From assembly GCA_034696485.1 (NCBI GenBank), contig JAQIWT010000547.1:1-18330 (forward strand): DNA of 18,330 nt, written 5' to 3'. The position numbers were made by a program, and so were the translations under genes. The notes under the pieces are model-generated. The model saw only the letters and a program-made list of their open reading frames with translations, did not search any database and was not told where the DNA came from. Of this stretch, positions 1-10,000 are shown piece by piece (positions within the stretch are counted from its first letter, which is position 1; every line of letters begins with the position of its first letter). The DNA comes from Isohypsibius dastychi. Lineage: Eukaryota; Tardigrada; Eutardigrada; Parachela; Isohypsibiidae.

Positions 1-259
1 ATACAGCTGCATTGCCAAATACTTTGATGAACTTACCGATTGGATTCAGACATGCGTTCAGAGTTGGATTGGTGGATGACTATTTATGACGTGGGCATGA
101 TTGCTGATGGTGATGATGATGAAATGACAAGATTAAGTGAGAGCCTCTGCACAGATTTTGCAAGTGGTTGAGAGGAAGCGAAGGAACCCAAGAAGCGACC
201 TCAAGGAGTGGGACAAGAAAGCGTTAGGACTTTCCACTTTGCCTCGTTCTCCACAGTAA
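1..259 (+). CDS. 3' end of an unrecognised plus-strand gene (partial)
   Basis: The likely terminal exon is 155-259, read as ILQVVERKRRNPRSDLKEWD and onward to a TAA at 257-259. It follows a usable acceptor (CTCTGCACAG, ending at 154). An AATAAA lies only 34 nt after the stop, which suits a short nematode 3' UTR. A candidate preceding exon ends at 90 with a weak GTGGGC donor, giving a 64-nt intron in phase 0 and the junction TIYD/ILQVV. Other frames are also open near base 1 (2-79 and 28-171), so the upstream exon structure is uncertain. The product is basic and lysine/arginine-rich at its end. I do not recognise a family. The terminal exon is moderately supported; the rest is a guess. Confidence 0.4.
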
Positions 260-292
260 TGATTTTGAAATTCAACCGAATTGCATACACCC

Positions 293-298
293 AATAAA
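293..298 (+). terminator. Polyadenylation signal AATAAA
   Basis: A canonical AATAAA lies 34 nt after the TAA of the gene ending at 259. A second AATAAA at 439-444 could serve as an alternative site. Confidence 0.5.
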
Positions 299-299
299 T

Positions 300-1390
300 A
301 ATATATACAGTTATTGTATTTATGAACATAAATGAAACAAAATTGCTCATTAATTTAAATTCGTTTGAAGGGTAATTTGATGATATGATGCACAGTGTTG
401 CTGAGACGAATCGTCAGTTTATTGGCTTTCAATTACTCAATAAATAATAAGCAAAATTAATTAAAAAATATATCAAAACGTCACAATTTGTTTGCTTTAT
501 TAAATTTAGTTAGTTTTATAACACAGAAATAAGGTGAAGGTACCAAGACTTAACGATTTTCGACCCAAACAAAAACACCCTGAAAAAATAACTTCACTCA
601 GACAATGAAATGAACAAATAATTGGCAAAAAACACAATACATATATAATAAACACAATTGACAGCAGCAATTTGGTTACTGCGAACCAATAATGGGGTGG
701 TTTCATCAAAAAACCAAAAAAATTAGAAAACTGAAATATTGCAGGATTGTCACAGATAAATCCAAAAATGCAACTCTGGCACTTGAATAAGCGTCTTAAA
801 CATATGACATGAGGATACAATACAAAAAAAATGAAGAAAAACTAATATATACAAGAGTCGGTACCAGAAAATTGCACTTTTCGATGAAAAAAGGGATGTG
901 GTGACTTCGTGCACTGACAATTCAGGGTTCCAGGTCCGCAACAATCTTCAAACTTTCCTACAATGATCCCAGTGTCCCACAGTGCAGATTCTCAGTCGTT
1001 CAGTGTCTTTGTGCACAATTTGAGATTTCTACACTCTCTCAACCTGACACAAAAATGAACCGTGAACAAAATTCTCACGATAAACAATTGAATCAATGCA
1101 CCTTTTTCCTATATCTACTTGATATGGGGTCAAAGCAGGCTGAACAAATCAAGTTTTATGCAGGTGGCATTAAATTTGGACAAATGTGACCAAAAGTTTC
1201 AACAAAAAATGCCTTTTCCAAAACTTGCTAAAGTGAACCAAGTCTTATCATAAAAATGAGAATTTGAGGGTGATACCGGTTCTATGGCACATTGGGAAGG
1301 TGTACACAGTCGAATTCTCACAATAAACTTCAAAATGGCAAAACTCCACTCACTTTACGGAATGCGTTTCCATTTCTGCATTTGTGTAAC
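300..1390. other. Intergenic AT-rich stretch, no gene seen
   Basis: There are only short, low-complexity, hydrophobic open frames on the minus strand (506-820, 750-944), without convincing splice sites or family resemblance. A near-repeat of ATTCTCAC(G/A)ATAAAC occurs at about 1066 and 1314. I see no RNA gene, terminal inverted repeat or other structure. Confidence 0.5.
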
Positions 1391-1392
1391 GG

Positions 1393-1830
1393 TCAATAAA
1401 AAAGAAAAATAGGGTATAACTTTTGCGGCCGGTGTGTGGTGATGGCAGCGACCACATCATTGGAACAAGCAAAAATTTTGCTATTTTGGGTGGGCGGGCG
1501 GTTACACGAATCAATTCCCTGGTGGATTATTTTACAAAAAAAGAAACCGTCAAGCCATTTGCTCGACACTGTATTTTCAATAAAACTAGTTACTTGTCTC
1601 AAAAGAGCTTCTGACCTAACCCCGTCATCAGTGAACTTTTGGAAATTGGATTTGACCAAATGAAGGCATTTGGGGACATCTAGAAATCGTTGCTGAGAAT
1701 CAGAGGATATCTCACTGCCATTTTCTTCTGTTGCTCGCTTCATGCCATTGACAAGAATCTCAAGCAGTTGAGCACTTCTTTCATTCAAATCCATTATCGA
1801 TCGTAATATGTTGCATTCGCCTGATTCCAT
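1393..1830 (-). CDS. Small unrecognised helical protein (about 145 aa, 3' structure uncertain)
   Basis: An open frame runs from ATG at 1830 (context ACAATGG, a good start) to TGA at 1393-1395. An in-frame ATG at 1860 would add 10 residues, but the downstream start is preferred for its context. A possible trans-splice acceptor (TTCTTACACAG) lies about 35 nt upstream of the chosen start. The first 90 or so residues are mixed charged and hydrophobic, predicted helical and coding-like (for example SIMDLNERSAQLLEILVNGM), rich in E, S and L. After about residue 95 the sequence becomes less protein-like (a GFFFC segment), so the true gene may splice out near 1540-1550. The helical layout recalls small Mediator-type subunits, but there is no diagnostic motif and I do not assign it. 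Confidence 0.45.
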   Translation of the reverse strand: MESGECNILRSIMDLNERSAQLLEILVNGMKRATEENGSEISSDSQQRFLDVPKCLHLVKSNFQKFTDDGVRSEALLRQVTSFIENTVSSKWLDGFFFCKIIHQGIDSCNRPPTQNSKIFACSNDVVAAITTHRPQKLYPIFLFY

Positions 1831-1879
1831 TGTAAATATTTTTTTCAGTTTTCTAATCAATCACTGTGTAAGAACACAG

Positions 1880-3680
1880 ATTTGTGTACACGGTTACTTC
1901 CTAAGATGATACGACTAACGTACTTTTACTGGGCCCGATGGAGACGGTAAGGTAAGGCCAGCTCACGAAAACTGATAATGTATGTCACAAAAAAAATTGA
2001 GACCAGTCTGAGTTCATAGTTCTGCCTGAAGGAAGTTGCCCTGAACGAATTCGGTTTTTCCAACAGAACACATCTTTTTCTATCAGATTTGCAAGGAAGT
2101 TGTTTGTTATAATGTAGTGAATTTCTAGGGCTAGTAAGTACAGATGACTAACTAACCCGCAAACTAACAAGAACTTGGACGTCCATATCTCGCTTAGACC
2201 TCACTCTCGCTCAAACTTTGACAAGTATTCCCACATTTCATCTAACACGCCAAAACTTGGAGTCGGTTCTGCGGGGGAGGAATTCGATGAAACAGCCGAA
2301 CCGCAATTGAAAAACTGCCGGAGAATCACGGAATAGATATCAAAGTAGTCCAGAGCCTCCTTGAAACATCTCTTTGTCATCCACGAATTCGAACAGCTGT
2401 CTATCAGGTCTTGCTTGCTGCAAGAAAGCAATTTAGATATCAGCTAATGTGCCGAACTAAAGAAAAGTTAAAGAATATCGTAATGATCGAAATACAGCCA
2501 AAAAGTTACATTCTCAAAAAAACCTTCAAAACGTGACGTGATCAAAAAGAACCTTTTTCAAGAAGGTGGAGAACGAAGGTCTCTAAAAACGAGAAATTTC
2601 TAGGTGGGGAGGACGCATTACGCATAAGGGGGGAAGGGGGTTTAGGAAATAAAGGTTTTCATGTGCCAAGGGACACACTCACATGCACATTTCCTCACCA
2701 GTAGTTTCGGCTGGCGGCCAAGGAACAGCACACTGCGCAAATTCCCCGGGGTTTCCCTGCCTGCATTCTGCGTAAACGACTGCCTTTTGGGAACTATTAA
2801 CGGCTAAGCAGTCTTTTTGTATGACAAGCGTGCTATATTTCTTGATGGTTCCAAAGACAGTGGCGTCCGGAATCCGGCATGAGGTGGCGGCATCAGATAG
2901 ACATTGCAGTGCATTCATGTGGGCCCTTGGAGAAAACGTATATGATTAACATCGGAGTGTTGAAGAGCTCTTATCGACGCTTGCTGCCACTTACCAGCAG
3001 TAACAAATGTGTGACTGTTGATCGTCGAATATGTGATCAGGGCCAGGATATCTCCATATTCCTGACGCATTCAAACACGCCTGCGTATCCTCAGACTCAA
3101 GAGTACACGCAAGAGAATCCAATATCGGAGAAGAGTTGACTCCAATGAATAAAAGTGACAAGAAAACCAACATGCTTGGGATGAAAAGAAAATTTGACGA
3201 ACTGCTTATAGTAAGGGGATGGATTAAACTCTAACTGGTGGTTAGCTGGTTGGCAGCGCATTGGACATTGCATCCGACACACGGTTGCATGAGAGCACGA
3301 AAAAAGGGGTACGATAAGCGTGGTTGAGCAATTGTCGGCCCGAATACTTGAGCCAGATCAATATCCAAAGAAGAATGAGGTCAGAGGGGAAGCTCATCGA
3401 ACATCTCACATCAAGATGCAGAACCGAAAACTGAAAGTACCGGTATATACGAGTCAGCATGCGGCTATTTGTAAACCCGAAAAGGCGAACGAGATGGGCT
3501 TATCGATGAGGCAGGGTGATCACCTGCGTTTGGCTGCAGAACTGTATTCGGATTTGTTGGTTTATCTCGGCCTATACTGTACTGTACTTCGACTAGTTCG
3601 AGAACCCCAAATTGTTTTTGGTCGGCTGTGGTCTTTCAGTAGGCATTTGACACTGACACCAAATGAGTTCCAGAAAGAGA
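1880..3680. repeat. Tandem segmental duplication, unit A
   Basis: This unit aligns along its whole length with 4545-6700. The match covers the 3' flank (1895-2200), all three exons and both introns of a secreted-protein gene, and about 450 bp of 5' flank (3230-3680). Shared landmarks include CTAAGATGATAC near the left end, the run from CATATCTC to the stop codon, and TATACTGTACTGTA near 3573. Since introns and flanks match about as well as exons by eye, the duplication is fairly recent. Confidence 0.85.
2201..3173 (-). CDS. Secreted cysteine-rich protein, tandem copy A (212 aa)
   Basis: Three exons are supported: 3173-2995, 2925-2683 and 2417-2201. Donors are GTAAGT and GTGAGT; acceptors are CTCCAAG and TTTCTTGCAG. 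Both junctions are phase 2, and the same structure recurs in the copy at 4838-5843, which strongly supports the model. The product starts with a short hydrophobic signal peptide (MLVFLSLLFIGVNSS), then has about 13 cysteines spread over the mature chain, for example QCLSDAATSC, KDCLA, SCSNSWMTKRC and FFNCG. No membrane segment follows the signal, so it is probably secreted and disulfide-bonded. The layout is like nematode-specific secreted cysteine-rich families (DUF19/T20D4.11-like proteins are one such group), but I cannot place it in one. Function is unknown. Confidence 0.8.
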
Positions 3681-3800
3681 CTCAATGATTCCGTCGAGAT
3701 TTTCTCGTTGGACATCAAGTCGCAAAAGGCTTTGGAGGTACGAGATGATTTGGTTAAAAGTCTTACGAGGTCAATGGGCACTGAATTCCAACTGAGGTAA
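3663..3800 (+). CDS. Possible small plus-strand ORF or first exon (doubtful)
   Basis: ATG at 3663 opens a 45-codon frame (MSSRKRLNDSVEIFSLDIKS and onward) with a charged, coding-like composition. It contains a GTACGAG donor at 3738 and a GTAATTTTT donor at 3795, followed by a TTTTGCAG acceptor ending near 3820. The first pairing gives an 82-nt intron but an immediate stop; the second gives an implausibly short intron of about 22 nt. The frame lies between duplication unit A and the relic, with no counterpart seen in unit B. It may be a fragment of an older exon. A competing open frame exists on the minus strand. Confidence 0.2.
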   Translation: MSSRKRLNDSVEIFSLDIKSQKALEVRDDLVKSLTRSMGTEFQLR

Positions 3801-3885
3801 TTTTTAAGAATTTTGCAGGAGTAATGCACGAGTTACACAAAACTATTGGACTATACGAAGTGACTCATGCTCGGAGAAGCACTCC

Positions 3886-4500
3886 GCGAACAAATGCCTT
3901 TTGGGAACTGTTAGCGGCTAAGCAATCTGCCTCAATGACTAATGTGGTATATTTCCTCATGGTTCCAAACACGGTGGTGTGCGGTATCCGGCATGGGTTG
4001 GAAGCATCAGACAGACATCGAAGGACGTCCGTGTGCGCACTTGAAAAAGTTGAAGTTATTGAACTTTGGAATGTTACTCTGTAAGTAGCTCCTAACGAAT
4101 CTTTTGCCACTTACCAACAGTACGCAACGAGCCACAGGATAGTTCCATATACCTTAAGAAATTCCAGGTACTGCTTATTACACATGCTAAGATTCACTCT
4201 TACTGGTTGTCTGGGAAGCACATCTGGTTGTCTCGAGCTGCCCCCATTCCTGGTTGGAACTGAAGTAGCACGACAACCTCATTGAAAAAGTGACGATCTG
4301 GTAACCTAACTAAGCTACAGATGTATAGATTGACGTCTGACGCAGAATGGTATCAAAGGCCAAAGCTCACTGAGCATCCAGAAGCATCACCGAAAACATG
4401 AATTACAGTTGGACTGCGGCATTTTTCCGACCCGAAAAGCAGAATGAAGTGAATTATCTAATGGATTGAACCGAATTTCAACAAGATCTGTGGCAACCTC
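3886..4500 (-). pseudogene. Relic of the secreted cysteine-rich gene (third copy, C)
   Basis: Region 3886-4070 matches the exon 2 segment of copies A and B (LRCLSDASNPCRIPHTTVFG, ADCLAANSSQKAF). A donor-like CTTACC at the exon 1/intron 1 boundary is retained near 4113. Upstream flank similarity persists to about 4290 (GCACGACAACC...GAAAAAGTGACG). Exon 1 is shortened so that the signal-peptide region is missing. The second half of exon 2 and all of exon 3 are absent, replaced by unrelated sequence at about 3885. No continuous reading frame can be assembled. It is a truncated, decayed copy lying in tandem between the two intact genes. Confidence 0.75.
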
Positions 4501-4837
4501 AGTTTCTTTGACGACCTACTGGTTGCAGAATGTCGGACCTTAGATTTACGAACACAGTTACTTTCTAAGATGATACTTCTTAGAAGGTCATTGGGTTCTT
4601 TTACTGGGCGCGATGAGAATGGTTAGGTAAGGCCAGCTCGCAAAGATATTTGACACCAGTCTAAGTTCATAGTTCTGCCTGATGAAAAGTTGCTTTGAAC
4701 AGATTCGGTTTTCCAAAAGAACACATCTTCTTCTATTTGCAAGGAAGCTGTATGTTGAATGTTGTAGTGAATTTCTATGGCTAGTAAGTAAAGATGATGT
4801 CCGCAATCGAACAAAAACTCGGACGTCCATATCTCCT

Positions 4838-5843
4838 TCACTCACAGTCACACTCAAGCTTTAACAAGTATTTGCACATCGCATCAAACACGCCAAAACT
4901 TGGCCTCCGTTCTGCGGGGAAGGAATTCGAGGAAACAGCCGACCCGCAACTGAAAAACTGCTGCAGAATTCCGGAATAGATATCAGAGTAGTGAAGAGCC
5001 TCCTTGGGACATCTTTTTGTTATCCACGAACTCATACAGCTGTCGATCAGATCTTGCTTGCTGCAAGAAAAGAACTTTAAATATCAGCGAATAGGCCGAA
5101 CTTCCAGAAGTAAAACACCCACTAAATAATATCGTAATGATCGAAATACAGCCAAAAGGTTACATTCTTAAAAAAAAATCCTTCAAAACGTGACGTGATC
5201 AAAAAGAACGTTTTCAAGAGGGTGGAGAAAAAGGTTTCTCAAAATGAGGATTTTCTGGGTTGCATTTAGGGGGACGGCGAATTTTCCTTCAGATATTCGA
5301 CGAAGTTTAGAAAGTAACGGTATGTACAATATGTGCCTCTGAACACACTCACATGCAAATTTCTTCACCAGTAGCTTCGGCTGGCGGCCAGGGGATAACA
5401 CACTTGTTGAATTCCTCGCGGTTTTCCTGCTTGCATTTTTCGTAAACAACTGCCTTTTGGGAACTGTTGGCGGCTAAGCAGTCTTTCTCGATGACCAACA
5501 TGCTATATTTCTTGATGGTTCCAAACACGGTGGAGTCCGGTATGCGGCATGAGGTGGAGGCATCAGATAGACATTGCAGTGCATTCATGTGGGCTCTTGG
5601 AGAAAACGTACATGACTAACTTCTTAATGTTAAAAAGCTCTTATCGATGGTTGCTGCCACTTACCTGCAATAACGAATGTGTGACTGTTGATCGTCGAAT
5701 TGGTGATCAAGACCAAGATATCTCGATATTCCTGAAGCTTTCAAGCACGCCTGCGTATCCTCAGACTTAAGAGTACACGGAAGAAAATCCAGAATCGGAG
5801 AAGAGTTGACTCCAATAAATAAAAGTGACAAGAAAAACAACAT
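4838..5843 (-). CDS. Secreted cysteine-rich protein, tandem copy B (214 aa)
   Basis: The exons are 5843-5665, 5595-5353 and 5060-4838. Exons 1 and 2 have exactly the same lengths as in copy A (179 and 243 nt), and both phase 2 junctions are preserved (GTAAGT, GTGAGT donors; TTTCTTGCAG before exon 3). The ATG at 5843 is chosen because an upstream in-frame TTG is not a eukaryotic start; a CTTCCCAAG just before it could accept a trans-spliced leader. The product has a short signal peptide (MLFFLSLLFIGVNSS) and about 15 cysteines. Relative to copy A it lacks one exon 1 cysteine and gains several in exon 3, ending ECDCE instead of ERE. It is probably secreted; function unknown. Reading frames are intact, so both copies are likely functional. 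Confidence 0.8.
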
Positions 5844-6255
5844 GCTTGGGAAGAAAAGAGAAGTTAACAAACTCCTTACAGTTAGCAGATTAATTTAACT
5901 CTTACTGGTAGCTAGCTGTTTGACTAACGAATTGGAAATTGCCTCCAACACACGGTTGCATGAGTGCACCCAAAAGAAGTGGCACGACAACCGTGGTTAA
6001 AAAAGTGGCGGCCCGATTACTTAAACCAGATCAAAATCTAAAGAAGAACGAGGTCCGAGGGGAAGCTAATCGAACAACACACATCGAGAAGCATAACCGA
6101 AAACTGAAATTATATACGAGTCAGCATGCGGCAATTTGTTAACTCAAAAAGGCGAACAAACTGGGTTTATCGGGGAAGTTGGTTGATCACCCTGGGTTCG
6201 GCTGAAGAACTAAATTCGGATTCGTGGGCTCATCTCGCTCTATACTGTACTGTAG

Positions 6256-6643
6256 CACAGTGCAGTAAATATGTAGTGGTGCAACTCAACTCATGCCCTA
6301 AAATCAAATGTGACCCTGCCTGGCTGTGTCCAACTCGAGGACGCTCGGCCTGAATCAGCGTCTTTTCCAATGTTCCAACTCGAGGACAAAATGGACACAG
6401 GCCAGACAAGCATCCCGATATGTATACAGGCACCTCACGATCTTCGTTTTATTTATTGCCCAGGCCTCTCTGTGAGAACTGAACATGGCGATTGAATGAG
6501 CTTTCCCCGTAGAGCGGTTTCTTGAAAGGATTATACAACAATAGAGCCCAATTAATTTTATGGAAGTGTTAGGACACATTTGATTCTCTCTGCCTCTTGA
6601 TTGGCAGGCCGAAGTTGCACCACTACATATTTACTGCACTGTG
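6256..6643. mobile_element. 388-bp non-autonomous DNA transposon (MITE) with 31-bp TIRs
   Basis: Perfect 31-bp terminal inverted repeats occupy 6256-6286 and 6613-6643. The outer end reads CACAGTGCAGTAAATATG. The element is flanked by the direct repeat ACTGTAG (6249-6255 and 6644-6650), a 7-bp target duplication. Unit A of the segmental duplication carries the unoccupied site as a single ACTGTAC (3581-3587), which confirms the boundaries. Inside there is a 14-bp direct repeat TCCAACTCGAGGAC (6329-6342, 6374-6387) and an imperfect inverted repeat (6318-6332 with 6392-6407). There is no transposase frame, so it must be mobilised in trans. TSD length and termini do not let me choose confidently among hAT, P or other superfamilies. 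Confidence 0.93.
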
Positions 6644-6700
6644 ACTGTAGTTCGACAAAACCAGATTGCTTTCAGACCACTGTGGTCAGGACAATATTCC

Positions 6701-7078
6701 GCTGAAAAGGCGAAATGAAGAGTTTAGAATTAGATGTACGGTAAACGGCTCACGGAAACCTAGTTCGATGTCAACCAACCACTTAGACATGGCTTCAACA
6801 TACACAGTACAGGGAATACGGATGAAAACTATAGGGGGACAACCTTTCTTCCTCGTTGTAAATACGGGGAGACCCTGGAATCTGCGGAAGATGACATTTA
6901 ACCCCCGACTGCGATTCAGATTTCGAAAAGATCAAGAGACGTTATTGTGGAAATATCGTTACTTTTACACAACCAAAGTCGGGCAAATCTGAAGCACACA
7001 TTGGATGTTGCAAACCAATCAAACGATAGAGCAGCCGATGATGAATTACAAAAATACAGTTCAAGTAAAGTAATTTTT
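6701..7078. other. Intergenic / dymeclin 3' flank
   Basis: This lies immediately downstream of the dymeclin stop on the minus strand and should contain its 3' UTR, although no AATAAA is visible nearby. A plus-strand open frame (6666-6992) crosses it but begins with TTG, has no splice or start support, and resembles nothing known. Confidence 0.4.
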
Positions 7079-10000
7079 TCAAACGGCAACCTCGGGAACC
7101 GGTTCGCTGATCGACAGGGATTCCTGCGTCGGGCTGGTCACCTCATCTCCCTGTCCAAACTCCTCCAAATCGTCTTCCACGACATTCAACGCATTAAAGA
7201 TACAGATCTTCTCAGCAATCCAAGAAATTGTCGATCCGCCATAAACAAGCGTCCAACAATAAGGCAGGAAGAACTCTTCGGGATGATCTTCTTCGACGTA
7301 GCGGAATTTGAGGTTAGGGAGCTTCTTCAATCGGGTCGTGCTAAAGTTCATCGATTGCTGCTTGATGATCTCAAATACTTGCTCCACACTCATGTTCGTG
7401 TCGGTCTTGTCCATTTTCGACGCGAAGTGTGCGATAACCTATGAAAAACATCAACACGTTACCAAAAGTTAAGACAGAGTTTAAAAGAAATGAAAAGAAA
7501 AAGAAACCCGTCAAAACTCCAGAAAAAACAATCGGTGTGAGCCAAATCCTTAGCAGCATCCAGAACTCGGACACGTATTCATGACGTAAGAGTGCCAGAA
7601 AAAAATAAATGGAAATAAATGGAGCGACATCTACAGTGTGAGCGAGGGAACAAGAAACACCCAGTTTCAAGCATAAGATCTACAAGAACTGTGCATTACC
7701 GGATCTGCTGTGCTGTATATTAAAAAAAAATACGCTTATGGTAAGAACAGCTATTTGTATCATCAAAAGGTTGGAGGACATTTTTCTTGCCCTCACATCA
7801 CACGCAATCGTGATCTTGACGAAAAGCGTAGAAATATGGCAAAAGTGAGGCATCTACAGTAGATGTCCCAGTTAAAGTCAATACCTACCAAGTCCAAAAT
7901 AATTAAAGGTTGAGTGTACTTCGCGAAACATATTTAGCAGTTTTACTCCCCTTCCATATTTTTCCAGCGCGGCAAAGGTCGTGGACAATAGGTATTGTAT
8001 AGCAAATCTGTCAGGCTAAATTTGAGTGAAAATAATGATAGCCCCTGGAAAACGAATCGAACATTTTAGTGATACGTCACTCATGATTCTAAATTAGCAA
8101 TCCTCGCATATTTTAATTAATACCGCTCAAAAATTCGTCATTTTTTCATATAAATTTTCTCGGAATCCAGTCAGTTTTTTGGATAATTCAAAACACGTAG
8201 AAGTTTTACGTAGAAGTTTTCGCGGTCCCTAGTCCCCAAATTCTGAGTGGAAATTCAAGACAGGAAGAAAACCCCAAGATTTTCGCTTGCATTTCGCTTG
8301 CATTCCGCTTTCACACCATGACGTAATTTGAATCTAAAAATAAATCTAAAAATAGCGCTGACTGACATCGCCACTGCCTGAGTAAGTCCCCAACCCACTA
8401 AACATCTCAGAAACCATGAGCATCGAAACTGGTGGAACTCCGAATAAAGTTTCGCTGGTGTATAAAAACATCACTAACCGTTTCGATATTGTGGACCACT
8501 TCATGGAAATTTGGGATGGACCGGTAACGCTCAAATAAATTGCGCTTGTACAGAAGTGAATGGATCAAATTGGCGTTACTGGGAAGTTCGTGGTACAAAA
8601 TTCCGTTGATAATCTCCAGGATCATCCGCAGAACCTCTTCGTGGATCGAGATCTCCAGAGTCTACAAGAATGAATGACAGATAATTTGGAGTACAAAAAG
8701 AATCTGGTACAAACATGCAGACAAGATATAACACAAGAAATTTATACTCCCGTGAAAATCCCTAACTGATTAACTAATATCCGCACCGGAACATCAATAA
8801 AAATAACTCAAAAGCTAGAAAAATTGTGTTATGTAAAATTCACGATGAACCATCCATAATACTTCAGAACCAAAAACCAATTCTGTTATTTTACCAAGAA
8901 AATTCAGACTTGTTTCTGAACATAGAAGCAATTTGTAAAATATCAACAAATTGGACCGTCAAATACAAAACACTATCGCTTACCAAATCAGGGTTGACGC
9001 TTTCGGTCTGTCCGGTTTTCTCCGACCATTGCCGATAGTCTTCATTCAGTTTCCGGTGTCGTTTGGAGAGTTGTTCAAAAAGCGTAATTAATCGCTGACA
9101 AGCCATAACATGGAGATTTTTTGTATCGGCAGCCATATTCGCCAGCGCAGCCAAGCAGTTATTATGGAGGTACTTGTCCTTGATTTTAGTGATATTCATC
9201 TGGATAACGCGAGTGACCACCAAAACAATCAGGCTTCCCAACGGCATCGGCGGAAGAGCTCGATCCTTGTACCACCGAACGTTCTTCACTTGCTAAAACA
9301 AAGAAAACGCTTGTCAGTAAGAGCAGCAAAGAGCGAAAAAACCCAGCTGTCCCTCCAAAACAAAAGAAAAACCCAAAATGGAATAAAAAGGAGTACAACG
9401 ATTTATTGTTTGCGTCATAAACATCACTTATCGGTCAGTTACACTCATATACAAATCCGAGAAATCAAACTCCTATGGAAATCAAACATTAATAAAACAA
9501 AAATGCATATAAAGCAAGCAATCCTGCAGCACATGGGAACCGACAGATTTGAATTGTTCACCATTGAAATTCTTTCCCATTTCCACAATACGTAATTGAA
9601 ATGCGTTCATATTTTTTCTCCCACCAGAAATATGAAATTTTTATCCTGGAAACTTCCATACAAGGACAAACGCTTTCCTCAATAAAATGTCGTGAGAGAA
9701 ACAGCAAAAATCACAGAAGCGAAAAATCTGTCCATTGATTCTTGATCTAATTGCTTCCATCTCGTTCTCATGGTAATTCAAAGCAGATAAGTAATCAAAG
9801 CTAGTTGGATTTCTATCCTTGTTGTTTCCTAACTGTGCGTGTTGTGGAAAAACAAAAATCAGCTGGATTTATGGCTTTTTTTTAGCTTGAATCTGTCTGT
9901 CAAAACAGAGTCAAAGAAGCAATTTGATTTTTCAGACAGTTCTTCTTACCACTTCATGAATGGTCTTTGTGAAGAATTCGTCCTCACTCAAAATGAGAAG

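Larger units (their letters stand above)
4545..6700. repeat. Tandem segmental duplication, unit B (interrupted by a transposon)
   Basis: This is the counterpart of unit A, in the same orientation. Similarity starts near 4545 (CACAGTTACTTTCTAAGATGATAC), runs through the gene at 4838-5843 and its 5' flank, breaks at 6256-6643 where a mobile element is inserted, and resumes at 6644 (TTCGAC...ACTGTGGTC) before fading near 6700. Without the insert it is about the same length as unit A. Confidence 0.85.
7439..8478 (-). other. Dymeclin intron 9 (1040 nt), no nested gene found
   Basis: This is the longest intron of the gene. It contains no credible coding exon or RNA gene on either strand. It holds a perfect 15-bp palindrome CATCTACAGTAGATG (7851-7865) and a cluster of three short tandem duplications, annotated separately. 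Confidence 0.6.

Noticed and set aside
506-820. 104-codon hydrophobic minus-strand frame
   Set aside because: Composition reflects AT-rich DNA (Phe, Leu, Ile, Cys); no start context, splice sites or neighbouring exons.
978-987. CACAGTGCAG, identical to the first 10 bases of the MITE TIR
   Set aside because: The match stops after 10 bases and no inverted partner or target duplication is found nearby.
3320-3688. 122-codon plus-strand frame in the flank of copy A, partly mirrored at 5939-6142
   Set aside because: The counterpart in unit B is broken by stops soon after the shared segment; similarity is explained by the segmental duplication of 5' flank DNA.
6666-6992. 108-codon plus-strand open frame downstream of the MITE
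   Set aside because: It starts with TTG, has no in-frame ATG support or splice logic, and lies partly in the fading end of unit B and the dymeclin 3' flank.
9110-9595. 161-codon plus-strand open frame
   Set aside because: It is antisense to dymeclin exon 8 and runs on through intron 7; the minus strand there is clearly dymeclin.
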